The notes under the pieces are model-generated. The model did no database searches. It worked only from the letters and a program-made list of their open reading frames with translations, and had not been told where the DNA came from. 64,000 nucleotides of DNA, taken from UBA11490 sp045654505. GTDB taxonomy: Bacteria; Bacillota; Clostridia; Christensenellales; UBA1242. The stretch covers positions 62,001-126,000 of the forward strand of contig JAZONM010000007.1 in the NCBI GenBank assembly GCA_045654505.1, in the 5' to 3' direction. The position numbers were made by a program, and so were the translations under genes. Every line of letters starts with the position of its first letter. The first letter of the stretch is position 1. This document shows, one piece after another, positions 17,753-25,034 of this stretch.

Positions 17753-18073
17753 TTAATTTTTAGGTTTGTTGTTTTGTTTGTTTTTTCTTGCCTCTTTTTC
17801 AGCTTGGTGACGCTCTTTCAATAGGCGTCTTTTTTCTTCTTGCTCGGCAGCCTCTCTTTGAAGTCTTTTATTACGAATACTAGCAAGAATTATCTCGCCG
17901 ATTAGCACAACTGCACCAAATATAGCACAGTCCACTAATACCGCAATCCAAAAATGTAGTCCTCTGCAAAGAATATTAAAAGTCAATACAAAAGGCAACG
18001 CAATCGCAAACATTATTCCGTACTTGATTAGCGTCTTTTTCACAACACGTTTGTCAAACAAATATCTATCCAT
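17753..18073 (-). CDS. Small membrane protein with charged coiled tail
   Basis: 106 residues: two predicted membrane helices (about 17-37 and 42-64) followed by a very basic and acidic helical tail (KRLQREAAEQEEKRRLLKER) predicted to form a cytoplasmic coiled coil. ATG 18073 overlaps the stop codon of the upstream lipoprotein gene in TGATG and has GGAGAAG upstream, so translation is coupled. It precedes dnaB by 29 bases. No family recognised. The coupling suggests it works with the lipoprotein rather than with dnaB. Confidence 0.75.
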   Translation of the reverse strand: MDRYLFDKRVVKKTLIKYGIMFAIALPFVLTFNILCRGLHFWIAVLVDCAIFGAVVLIGEIILASIRNKRLQREAAEQEEKRRLLKERHQAEKEARKNKQNNKPKN

Positions 18074-18945
18074 CAATCTTCTCCATCAAAATCGGGTGCA
18101 TTTTCATCTAGTACAATACGCGTTTTGTATAACGTCTTCTCAAGTCTTTTTCTTGAGCGATGTACTAATATAATAACTGCTGTTATTAAAATTGTCAATA
18201 CCAATGCCAAAACGTACCACCCTGTCGAATTGGCTGTAAGGTAATAAAATACCAATTTTCCTTCAGAGTCGCTAGCACTAAACTCCCATAAGTGGCAAGT
18301 AAAACCATTGTACTCAATTGTAGCGTCGGCATTGGTGCGCATGCGGTGATTGGTGCTTCCGTAAATCTGAGTCAGAGTCAGGTCGTCACTGTCAAAGCCC
18401 GGAACTTTTGCGCAATATTTATCGTACAAATTTGTACCACCAATCGTAATTTCGGTCACGTCACCAAAGACATTATCGCTGGTTTGCTCATATCTTTTAA
18501 TAAAGAAATTTTTACTTTCTTCAAGCCCGCCAGACTCTGTCGATTCATCACTAGAATCGTATCCATACACATACGACATAACTTCAGAGCTTCCAAAAAG
18601 TACTTCCACGCTTATTTTATACACATTATTTTCCACAGACGACATAATTGTGCCGATATCAATTTTCTTTGAAACCTCATAATACTCTTCTATAGGCAAG
18701 CTTTGCAATCTATACTCAATTGGGAAAATGTAGTAGTGGTATAAGTCCTCTTTTATATTGTCAACCAATGTATCTATATCCACGCCTTTTTCGGTGAGTT
18801 TTTCGCCATCAAGCTCGATGGTGATTTTGTCCAAAATCTGACCACCGTCGTCGACTAGTCTTTGATACTCGATATTGGCACAACCGCCAAGCACGAAAAC
18901 AAAGCATATGAGTAATATTAAACTAAATATTTTTGTCTTGCTCAT
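18073..18945 (-). CDS. Lipoprotein with C-terminal membrane anchor
   Basis: 290 residues. Lipoprotein signal with lipobox LGGC (VFVLGGCANIEYQRLVDDGG), an extracellular domain, then one membrane helix near the C-terminus (GWYVLALVLTILITAVIILV) and a short basic cytoplasmic end. The mature start resembles LptM/YidC-like small lipoproteins that begin IEYQRLVDDGG with regular beta strands, but I cannot assign it. A double ATG occurs at 18948 and 18945; the second is better spaced from GGAG. First gene of the operon with the coiled-tail protein and dnaB. Anchoring at both ends would hold the domain close to the membrane. Confidence 0.75.
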   Translation of the reverse strand: MSKTKIFSLILLICFVFVLGGCANIEYQRLVDDGGQILDKITIELDGEKLTEKGVDIDTLVDNIKEDLYHYYIFPIEYRLQSLPIEEYYEVSKKIDIGTIMSSVENNVYKISVEVLFGSSEVMSYVYGYDSSDESTESGGLEESKNFFIKRYEQTSDNVFGDVTEITIGGTNLYDKYCAKVPGFDSDDLTLTQIYGSTNHRMRTNADATIEYNGFTCHLWEFSASDSEGKLVFYYLTANSTGWYVLALVLTILITAVIILVHRSRKRLEKTLYKTRIVLDENAPDFDGED

Positions 18946-19071
18946 CATAACTCCAATAATTATTATATATTATATCTTGTTTTTTTTCAATACAAACAAA
19001 GTCTTTTTGCAAAAATACTTACTTTACGACTTTATTTTGCCAAACATTTTTCCAAAAAACCTTTCAAATAA

Positions 19072-19100
19072 TTGCAAAACTTGGTTTCGTATACTATAAT
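19072..19100 (+). promoter_or_regulatory. Promoter of the CYTH-like gene, giving an almost leaderless mRNA
   Basis: TTGCAA (19072-19077), 17-base spacer, TATAAT (19095-19100). A normal start site about 7 bases after the -10 falls at 19107, one base before ATG 19108. No Shine-Dalgarno sequence is present. Confidence 0.65.
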
Positions 19101-19107
19101 GTTATGT

Positions 19108-19803
19108 ATGGAAAACGCAAAAAAGAGCAATTACTTAGGTACTAAGTTTTTGGTTGACAACTTAAAAAAAGACCGCAAAACCATTATGGCAGGCGGTTAT
19201 TTTAAGGGTTTTGGGTTTGATGGTCTTAGCAAGGACATAACCACTAAGACATATTTTGACACCCAAGATTTCTTTTTGCAGTTGCACGGCATTACTATCA
19301 ATAAAAATGACTACAAAGGAAAACTTTTTAGCGACCTTGTTGTGCGATACGAAAGCGATAAAAAACGTATTGAGTTTTTGAGTAGTTTTCCTGACACTTT
19401 CGCTATCCAAATCCCTGCAAAAAATTCTATTTTCCAACATATTGATTTTATAGCATACGCAATTGGCGAGCTTCTTCCTAGCGGAATGGGAGTAGATGTT
19501 CCGTCATTGATTGGTACAATTGCGCCTGTTGTGGTTGTAAATAAAAAGCGCGAATACATGAGATCTTTTAGTGCAAACGGATTGAAGATGTTTGTCTACT
19601 TCACACAAGCCGAGTACTCCACTCCTCTTATACCAAAACTAAAACAACGACTTGAGATGGTGGAATTTGACAGTGACACTATCGACCATAAAAAAGAATA
19701 TGACGAATTTATTAAGAAAGTTGCTTTTTCTAATCCAAATTTGATTGAACTCCAACACAGTGATGTTCTTATAGGAAGAGAATATTTGTTTAATGTAAAA
19801 TAA
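19108..19803 (+). CDS. CYTH/VTC-like domain protein
   Basis: 231-residue soluble protein. Strand patterns such as TKTYFDTQDFFLQLHGITIN, KREYMRSFSANGLKMFVYF and RLEMVEFD resemble triphosphate tunnel (CYTH or VTC-type) proteins, where YFDTxDxxLxxxGI opens the beta barrel and basic residues bind triphosphate. Similarity is by eye and moderate. If right, it could bind or hydrolyse inorganic polyphosphate or another triphosphate. ATG choices are 19099, 19104 (out of frame) and 19108; the first would lie inside the -10 element, so I use 19108, apparently translated from a leaderless message. It has its own promoter and terminator. Confidence 0.6.
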   Translation: MENAKKSNYLGTKFLVDNLKKDRKTIMAGGYFKGFGFDGLSKDITTKTYFDTQDFFLQLHGITINKNDYKGKLFSDLVVRYESDKKRIEFLSSFPDTFAIQIPAKNSIFQHIDFIAYAIGELLPSGMGVDVPSLIGTIAPVVVVNKKREYMRSFSANGLKMFVYFTQAEYSTPLIPKLKQRLEMVEFDSDTIDHKKEYDEFIKKVAFSNPNLIELQHSDVLIGREYLFNVK

Positions 19804-19808
19804 TAATT

Positions 19809-19834
19809 GACACCCTTTGGGTGTCTTTTTTTTT
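19809..19834 (+). terminator. Terminator after the CYTH-like gene
   Basis: Stem GACACCC/GGGTGTC with a TTT loop, followed by a run of nine T. Confidence 0.9.
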
Positions 19835-19896
19835 GTGGCATGAAATTTTGTTTTTAAATATGAAGATTTTGTCTTATAATAAAAATGAGGTGAATT

Positions 19897-20595
19897 ATGG
19901 ATAAAAAGAAAAAAATAGTTTTGTTTGGAAATATCATTTTCGCGATTTTGATTGTTGCTGCGACAATCTGTTTTATGCAAATCAAAGGCGGACTTACAAT
20001 AAAATATATCACTAAATCGACTGCAAGTGGCTTATTTGTTTTGTGTGGTGTTTTCAATCTTTTCTGTCTATACAAATTTTACAAAGGTAGCTGGAAAAGT
20101 TGGCTTTTACTGCTAGGACTTATCTTTGCAATGTCAGGCGACATTGTCCTTATAGAGCATTTTACTATTGGCGCAATTCTATTTGCAATTGGTCATATTT
20201 TCTACCTAGCGTACTTTTTTACTCTTTACAAATTCACAATTCTTGACCTAATATTCACAGCACTACTTATCACTTTTGCAATGTTGGTTATTTTCCTATA
20301 TAAAGGTTTTGAATGGAACGGCATGAAGATGCTTGTAATTGTCTACGCAATAATAATCTGCTTTATGCTTGGCAAGGCAATGGGTAATTATTTCGCTCAT
20401 AAAAATGTTGCCAATCTTATCTCTTTCCTTGGTGCACTATTCTTTTTCTTCTCAGATATGATGTTGTTGTTTTTCAATTTCGCAGGGCGTCAAATAATAT
20501 TTGATTACTTCTGTGTATACACTTACTTCCCTGCAGAATTTCTTCTTGCTCTATCCCTTCTTCTGCACAAAGACCACTACAAAGAAAGAAAGTAA
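19897..20595 (+). CDS. YhhN/TMEM86 family membrane protein (first of two)
   Basis: 232 residues with about eight predicted membrane helices. Family signatures are GLIFAMSGDIVLIEHF, IGHIFYLAYFF and FFFFSDMMLLFF, the acidic GD and SD pairs of the YhhN (lysoplasmalogenase-like) family. In animals TMEM86B hydrolyses the vinyl-ether bond of lysoplasmalogens; bacterial YhhN activity is less certain, but plasmalogens do occur in anaerobic Clostridia. ATG 19897 is preceded by GAGGTG and TATAAT at 19875-19880. It is followed by a bidirectional terminator. A second family member lies at 36773-37489. Confidence 0.82.
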   Translation: MDKKKKIVLFGNIIFAILIVAATICFMQIKGGLTIKYITKSTASGLFVLCGVFNLFCLYKFYKGSWKSWLLLLGLIFAMSGDIVLIEHFTIGAILFAIGHIFYLAYFFTLYKFTILDLIFTALLITFAMLVIFLYKGFEWNGMKMLVIVYAIIICFMLGKAMGNYFAHKNVANLISFLGALFFFFSDMMLLFFNFAGRQIIFDYFCVYTYFPAEFLLALSLLLHKDHYKERK

Positions 20596-20622
20596 AAAAG
20601 ACCACATTTCGTGGTCTTTTAT
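20594..20622. terminator. Bidirectional terminator between yhhN-like and XRE genes
   Basis: Stem AAAAGACCAC (20596-20605) / GTGGTCTTTT (20611-20620), flanked by A and T runs so it can serve both converging genes. Nearly identical in sequence to the terminator at 21102-21128. Confidence 0.85.
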
Positions 20623-20823
20623 TTAATCCTCAAGTCCTAATAAATAATCAGTAGATACGCCAAAATACACTGCAAGTTTGTATATATAACTTGCCTTAGG
20701 TTCATTTGACCCACTCTCCCAATACGAAATTGTTCTCACATCTACACCAATATTATTAGCAAGGGTTTGTCTTGATATATTGCTATCTTTTCTTAGTTGT
20801 TTTATTACTTTACCTATATTCAT
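20623..20823 (-). CDS. XRE-family HTH transcriptional regulator
   Basis: 66-residue DNA-binding protein that is essentially only a Cro/CI-type helix-turn-helix: IGKVIKQLRKDSNISRQTLA, then recognition region VDVRTISYWESGSNEPK, closing with YFGVSTDYLLGLED. The size is typical of phage- or toxin-antitoxin-type and antirepressor-free regulators. It is transcribed divergently from a 70-residue protein across only 67 bases. A minus-strand TATAAT (20830-20835) lies 6 bases before ATG 20823 and there is no ribosome site, so its mRNA is probably leaderless. It likely controls itself and the divergent gene. Confidence 0.88.
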   Translation of the reverse strand: MNIGKVIKQLRKDSNISRQTLANNIGVDVRTISYWESGSNEPKASYIYKLAVYFGVSTDYLLGLED

Positions 20824-20890
20824 ATTTTAATTATAGAAAATATTTTCCTAATTTGTTGACATCGGAAATTTTTTTCACTATAATATTAGT
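20824..20890. promoter_or_regulatory. Divergent promoter and candidate operator between XRE regulator and small protein
   Basis: Plus strand: consensus TTGACA (20856-20861), 17-base spacer, TATAAT (20879-20884), ATG at 20891 only 6 bases later. Minus strand: TATAAT (20830-20835), ATG at 20823 after 6 bases; its -35 region is weak and overlaps the plus -35. A perfect 12-base palindrome GAAAATATTTTC occupies 20836-20847 beside the minus -10 and is the best operator candidate. Confidence 0.7.
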
Positions 20891-21103
20891 ATGGAAAATC
20901 TTGCAAGAAAAATTATAGAATTAAGGGATTCGTTAAATGCTTTTTTAGACAACTATTCTGAACATTCAAATAAATATTTGTCGCGAATCAATAACGAACA
21001 ATTAGCTCTCATTAAAATCAATCAGATAATTGATGTAATAAATCTAAGATATTATAGAGAGCATGATTGTTTAGTTGAAATAATGAGAATTTTAATAAAG
21101 TAA
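20891..21103 (+). CDS. Small helical protein divergent from XRE regulator
   Basis: 70 residues, predicted all alpha-helical, starting MENLARKIIELRDSLNAFLD and ending DCLVEIMRILIK, no membrane segment. Served by a perfect-consensus promoter; ATG coincides with the expected transcription start, so the message appears leaderless. It has its own terminator. No family recognised. Position and size suggest a partner in a regulator/small-protein module (regulatory, toxin-like or structural), but nothing in the sequence shows toxicity. Confidence 0.7.
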   Translation: MENLARKIIELRDSLNAFLDNYSEHSNKYLSRINNEQLALIKINQIIDVINLRYYREHDCLVEIMRILIK

Positions 21104-21128
21104 AAAAGACCACGCATGTGGTCTTTTA
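21102..21128. terminator. Bidirectional terminator after the small helical protein
   Basis: Stem AAAAGACCAC (21104-21113) / GTGGTCTTTT (21118-21127), loop GCAT, with T runs on both strands; also serves the convergent DUF362 gene ending at 21132. Confidence 0.85.
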
Positions 21129-21131
21129 TTT

Positions 21132-22019
21132 TTAGTCGATATCAATCAATTGGTATTGTGTATTTCCAAGTCCAAGACGTTGGCTTTCTTCCACTAGGTG
21201 GATAGCATTTTTCTCTTTCATTCGATTTACAAGGCTGGTTTTGCCCGAGTCATTAGAATTGATAATGTGGTCATAACAACATTGGTCAAGTGCAACTGGA
21301 TCAGTAGATGCAAAGATTCCGATATCTGCCATTTCTGGTGGTTTTGGATTATCGTTGCAGTCACAATCTATGGAAAGATTATTGGCTACATTGATATACA
21401 CCATGTTGTTTTCACCAAAAAACTCAACAACACTTTTGCACGCTTCTGCCATGCTCTCCAAAAAAGCGTCCTGATTGTACTCATAATCCCATACCGTCTC
21501 TGTGCTCTCGGTGTTTCCCCACGAATGAATCCATGCTTTGCCACTGCGAGACGCAACCCCTATACTCATGTTTTTAAGTGCTCCGCCGAAGCCTCCCATT
21601 TGGTGTCCTTTAAAGTGAGACAACATCAACATGGAGTCGTATCTTTTGATATGACTGCCCACTATATTATAACCTTTTAAGTGCCTTCCGCCATCAAAAT
21701 AAAGTTTTGTTTCTCCTTCTTCATCCATAATGTCACATGGAGCAATATCAAAATATCCGTGTTCTTTTATGGTTTTCCAGTGTTCGCTCGACTCGTATCT
21801 TCTGCCATGATATGCGGTATTACACTCAACAATTGTTCCGTTAAGTCGGTTTACAAGAGGAGCAATAAGTTTTGGATTAAGAAAATAATGACCACCCGGC
21901 TCTCCAGTAGAAATCTTTACCGCAACTTTTCCATTCAAATTTACATTCAGTACATCATAAATTTTTTGCAGACCAGCGCTACTAATATCTTTTGTAAAAT
22001 AAACTTTTGATTTTTCCAT
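21132..22019 (-). CDS. DUF362 domain protein
   Basis: 295 residues. DUF362 features: KVAVKISTGEPGGHYFLNPK, the conserved NTAYHGRRYES region, LSHFKGHQMGGFGGALKNMSIG and the closing STDPVALDQCCYDHI. Many DUF362 proteins carry a C-terminal 4Fe-4S ferredoxin segment; this one does not, although it has a short cysteine pair DCDCND near residue 220. Function of the family is not settled; it is common in anaerobes. ATG 22019 has AGGAG upstream. It lies 9 bases after the kinase/phosphatase fusion gene and is almost certainly co-transcribed with it. Confidence 0.85.
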   Translation of the reverse strand: MEKSKVYFTKDISSAGLQKIYDVLNVNLNGKVAVKISTGEPGGHYFLNPKLIAPLVNRLNGTIVECNTAYHGRRYESSEHWKTIKEHGYFDIAPCDIMDEEGETKLYFDGGRHLKGYNIVGSHIKRYDSMLMLSHFKGHQMGGFGGALKNMSIGVASRSGKAWIHSWGNTESTETVWDYEYNQDAFLESMAEACKSVVEFFGENNMVYINVANNLSIDCDCNDNPKPPEMADIGIFASTDPVALDQCCYDHIINSNDSGKTSLVNRMKEKNAIHLVEESQRLGLGNTQYQLIDID

Positions 22020-22028
22020 TTTTCACTC

Positions 22029-23429
22029 CTAATTGTTTTTGCTTAAAACCTTTAAAAACTTATCATCACAAGCTGCTATATGAACACCTTTCGCATTGAT
22101 AATTTTTGCTCCAGCTTTTTCGCACAATTTCATTACAGGATAATAATTCCACAATTTGTCGCCATTGTAGATAGCACCATTCAGTTTTCCAGACGCCACC
22201 CATGCAAACGCAACCGCAATACTTCCATAGTCTCTAAAAAGCAAACTATATTCTTGCAGTGCGACCATACTTTTTATTCTTTTTGTTCCTGTAGCGGCAA
22301 TAAGTCCTTTTTCAAGCGGAACGCTCTCTACTCGAGTGATTTTGCCATTTAGATATGCATTTTCTTCGTCACAATAGTAAAGTTCGTTAAGGAAAGGCAA
22401 AAATACGACAGATGCAGTATTTATCCCCTCTCTTACGATCGCCATTTGAATACCAAATATTGGCATCTTTTTTGAAACATTCACAGTTCCGTCAATGCCA
22501 TTTATTATGATACAATTTTCTGTAAGTATATTGCTTGGCGAATACTCCTCGCTTATGATATCAAAACCAGGGTAATTTTCTTTAACTTTTTTGATTATAA
22601 ATTTTTCGATATTAAGGTCAAGAGATGTCACGACATCACCCTTATTATCTTTATCCATAACAACAAAGTTTTCAACAAGCATATTGCTTGCTTGTTTTAT
22701 GGTTTTTATCGCAAAATCACAGTCCCTATTCATATTCCCTCCTGTAACATTAAAGACATCTTTCTTCACATCAAAACTAAAATCCATTTGACTATGCAAA
22801 ATTAAATCAAATTTGGATTGTTTAGTCATAGCTTCTGAATTAAGCTGATTTCGGCGAGCAAGACATTTCTCTTTTATATTGTCGCGATTTTTTACGCTCT
22901 CGCCATTACGGGCTCTTTTTATTCGTCGCTCGACCTCTGTATCCAAGTCGCAATCAACATATAAAAGCAGACTATTAAGCGGTTTTTTAATAAATTGCGA
23001 CCCCACTCCTTCAATAATGTGGATATCGGCATTTCCCTTTAGCAAAACGTATTCGCTTTCGTCTTTTGCATCTTTTGGAATATGGTATAAGTCTACACCT
23101 TTTTTCAAATTATAGATTGTAGAATTAAAACTATTGAGACAATAACTCTCTATAAAAGAGGTAGTATATGAGGTCACGTATTCATTGCCAATACTGTCTA
23201 TATAATCGACTTTGGTTTGTTTTCTCACGTCCGATTTTATTACAAAATCATCTGTATCGACTATATTTGCAGTAAAATTATTTTTCTCAAAGCATTTTTT
23301 TATTTCTTTAGCAAGAGTACTTTTACCACTTCCTCCTATACCCGATATGAGCAAAAACTTGACACCTGTCTTTATACAGAAATCAAAAACATTTTGTATT
23401 AAATCATTGTATTGGATTACCTTACCCAT
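22029..23429 (-). CDS. Fusion of P-loop kinase and inositol-monophosphatase-like domains
   Basis: 466 residues with two domains. Residues about 20-215 are a uridine-kinase-like P-loop enzyme: Walker A GIGGSGKST (30-38), VDTDDF (57-62, likely the phosphoacceptor-side acids), IIEGVG (138-143) and a lid RRIKRARNGESVKNR. Residues about 233-463 match the IMPase/CysQ fold: GDVVTSLD (264-271), ISEEY (292-296), NGIDGTVN (310-317), YGSIAVAFAWVASGKLNGAI (401-420) and LWNYYP (426-431). In active phosphatases the last two motifs read DPIDGT and WD; here the first Asp is Asn310 and the WD Asp is Asn428, so two metal ligands are replaced while Asp313 stays. The kinase half looks intact. I know of no standard enzyme with this layout. 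It may act on a sugar or inositol phosphate, with the phosphatase half binding rather than cleaving. Confidence 0.8.
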   Translation of the reverse strand: MGKVIQYNDLIQNVFDFCIKTGVKFLLISGIGGSGKSTLAKEIKKCFEKNNFTANIVDTDDFVIKSDVRKQTKVDYIDSIGNEYVTSYTTSFIESYCLNSFNSTIYNLKKGVDLYHIPKDAKDESEYVLLKGNADIHIIEGVGSQFIKKPLNSLLLYVDCDLDTEVERRIKRARNGESVKNRDNIKEKCLARRNQLNSEAMTKQSKFDLILHSQMDFSFDVKKDVFNVTGGNMNRDCDFAIKTIKQASNMLVENFVVMDKDNKGDVVTSLDLNIEKFIIKKVKENYPGFDIISEEYSPSNILTENCIIINGIDGTVNVSKKMPIFGIQMAIVREGINTASVVFLPFLNELYYCDEENAYLNGKITRVESVPLEKGLIAATGTKRIKSMVALQEYSLLFRDYGSIAVAFAWVASGKLNGAIYNGDKLWNYYPVMKLCEKAGAKIINAKGVHIAACDDKFLKVLSKNN

Positions 23430-23535
23430 ATCTCACCACTTCTTTGTATGTAGAATTTGCATACAAACTTATATAACAATATTTATTATAACACAAATTG
23501 CGACCAATGTCAGTCGATATTAAAGTAGTTGTATA

Positions 23536-23571
23536 AAAGAAAAACAATCCGACCTAAAAAATCGAATTGTT
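23536..23571 (-). terminator. Terminator after tRNA-Ser
   Basis: Stem AACAATTCGA/TCGGATTGTT on the minus strand (one G-T pair), T-rich tail; begins 6 bases after the encoded CCA end. Confidence 0.8.
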
Positions 23572-23576
23572 TCTAT

Positions 23577-23664
23577 TGGCGCAGAGACCGGGATTCGAAC
23601 CCGGGGTACGTTGCCGTACACAGCCGTTCCAAGACTGCACGATCGACCACTCTGACATCTCTGC
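23577..23664 (-). tRNA. tRNA-Ser (anticodon GGA)
   Basis: 88-base type II tRNA on the minus strand. Acceptor stem GCAGAGA (23664-23658) pairs with TCTCTGC; discriminator G and CCA are encoded (23580-23577). The anticodon stem CAGTC/GGCTG encloses TTGGAAC with anticodon GGA, reading UCC and UCU. A long variable arm follows (GTACGGCAACGTAC, a 5-bp stem), and the T arm contains GGGTTCGAATCC. It is transcribed together with the inverted-repeat element just upstream. Confidence 0.96.
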
Positions 23665-23690
23665 ATATAAAATTATTTGTTGTTGCACCA

Positions 23691-23829
23691 GTCTACAAGT
23701 TTTATTTTACTATCATTGCAAGTGGTCGACCACACAGGGTCGCCCCAAGTCCATCATGTAAGCAAAACAGGCAAGCATCCACTGGATACTTGTACCACTC
23801 TGACATCTCTGCATATAAAATTTGTAGAC
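23691..23829 (-). repeat. 139-base inverted-repeat element carrying a copy of the tRNA-Ser 5' end
   Basis: Imperfect 15-base terminal inverted repeats (23691-23705 and 23815-23829, one mismatch) enclose this stretch just upstream of tRNA-Ser. Bases 23794-23822 are identical over 29 positions to 23646-23674, which covers the tRNA acceptor 5' strand, part of the D arm and 10 upstream bases. The copy ends at the D arm and the rest is unrelated to the tRNA. Inside are a 9-bp hairpin CAAGCATCC/GGATACTTG (23772-23792), a GGG-GCGA-CCC GNRA-type hairpin on the minus strand (about 23737-23746) and the perfect palindrome GTGGTCGACCAC (23722-23733). It could be a structured RNA, a degenerate tRNA or a small mobile remnant. 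Confidence 0.65.
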
Positions 23830-23887
23830 ATAAATGCTATTATGTAATCCATTTTGTATCAAAACCATACAAATAATTACGCCACCT

Positions 23888-23916
23888 ATTATACTTTAAT
23901 ACTTACGAAAAAACAA
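23888..23916 (-). promoter_or_regulatory. Promoter of the inverted-repeat element and tRNA-Ser
   Basis: Minus strand TTGTTT (23911-23916), 17-base spacer, TATAAT (23888-23893). Expected start near 23881, so the transcript would pass first through the element at 23829-23691 and then the tRNA. Confidence 0.6.
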
Positions 23917-24018
23917 GTTGTTTTTGTGGTAATTTAATAATAAAATATTAAAAACACTTTGAAATCAATATTAAATAATTTTTTTGTATGATATACTATA
24001 AAAAAATTGGAGGGTAAA

Positions 24019-24534
24019 ATGGAAGAAGAAAATATTCAAGTTGTTACCAATTCTGCACCACCTGCAATATTAGCAACACAAGCAAAATACGACCGCTTCG
24101 GAAGAATATTTTACAATATGGCGCTGACCAGTCTTACTCTAGACCTTATTGCTCTATTATCCATGGTATTGGGCCCAATAATGTTGCTTTTTGCAATAGT
24201 AGTTTTGTTTTTAGCTGTGGCCGCAATGGTTGTGTTTACATTTGGTACAGTATTGCTAAATGCTGGTAATCCAGCTTCAAGATTGTGGTCACTTCTCGGA
24301 AGTATTATGGATTCTGCAGACGGAATAAATACTTTTGTAGGTTTTTGTGTCGAAATGACAAAGTGGATTTCTATCCTAGGACTTGTTGCGTCAATCTGCT
24401 CAATAGTATTTATTTCACTAAACAACAGTAAAGGCAAAACTGGGAAATTGGTGTTTCTAATTATCAATATTGTTGTTCTAGCGATTGTGCTTATACTACA
24501 TCTTGCTTCGGGAGGTCAATTATGGCAAAACTAG
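24019..24534 (+). CDS. Four-helix membrane protein (first gene of LURP-one operon)
   Basis: 171 residues with four predicted membrane helices (about 35-62, 63-90, 118-138 and 145-165) and a polar N-terminus. ATG 24019 has GGAGGG upstream; an in-frame TTG at 24007 would overlap that site. It overlaps the next gene by 13 bases and a ribosome site for that gene sits inside its end, so the two are coupled. No family recognised. Confidence 0.78.
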   Translation: MEEENIQVVTNSAPPAILATQAKYDRFGRIFYNMALTSLTLDLIALLSMVLGPIMLLFAIVVLFLAVAAMVVFTFGTVLLNAGNPASRLWSLLGSIMDSADGINTFVGFCVEMTKWISILGLVASICSIVFISLNNSKGKTGKLVFLIINIVVLAIVLILHLASGGQLWQN

Positions 24535-25022
24535 ATTTAGAATTTGTTGGCTTTGAAAATGCATTGGACTGCATAGCAATTGATGGCGAAATTGTAAAGC
24601 TAAAACGAACAAGAAAAAAGACACGTATCTGTACACTAGAAATGAAAAACAACAACACTGAAATAGTAGCATACAAAACACATTACTACACAAGTAAAAA
24701 TTGGTTTTGGTGGAATTTCCTATATTATATTGTCAGTTTCTTTGGACTTTTTGACATAAAACAAACAAAAAAATGTCTAGTTCAGGATGCTAAAATCAAT
24801 ATATCGTCTGAAAATGATGCCAATGCTATCATATCACGTGTAAACTTTACTGATGGTGGAAAATTATTGGAAGTAGAGACTCAAGCAAAAGTAGAAGAAA
24901 TCTCAAATATCCAATACAACGACAAAGATGCTAGAAAAAAACATTTGAAAATGAAAAAAATAAAAACAGCAACAACCATAGCAGTGGCAGTCTTGACTGT
25001 ATTATTGATTGTTTTCTTATAA
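24522..25022 (+). CDS. Tail-anchored protein of unknown family
   Basis: 166 residues. A soluble N-terminal part (KLDLEFVGFENALDCIAIDG), an aromatic, probably membrane-touching segment (NWFWWNFLYYIVSFFGLF, about 65-82) and a C-terminal membrane helix (TTIAVAVLTVLLIVFL). Strong ribosome site GGAGG lies 6 bases before ATG 24522. It overlaps the upstream membrane-protein gene and is followed after 12 bases by the LURP-one-related gene, so the three products probably act together at the membrane. I cannot name the family. Confidence 0.75.
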   Translation: MAKLDLEFVGFENALDCIAIDGEIVKLKRTRKKTRICTLEMKNNNTEIVAYKTHYYTSKNWFWWNFLYYIVSFFGLFDIKQTKKCLVQDAKINISSENDANAIISRVNFTDGGKLLEVETQAKVEEISNIQYNDKDARKKHLKMKKIKTATTIAVAVLTVLLIVFL

Positions 25023-25034
25023 AAGGAGTAATAT

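Noticed and set aside
23691..23829. Signal recognition particle RNA, RNase P RNA or 6S RNA
   Set aside because: The GGAA/GNAR apical SRP motif and other conserved blocks are absent; the block carries a tRNA copy instead.
23529..23876. Plus-strand frames over tRNA-Ser and its copy
   Set aside because: They read antisense through a tRNA and its fragment; no coding signals.
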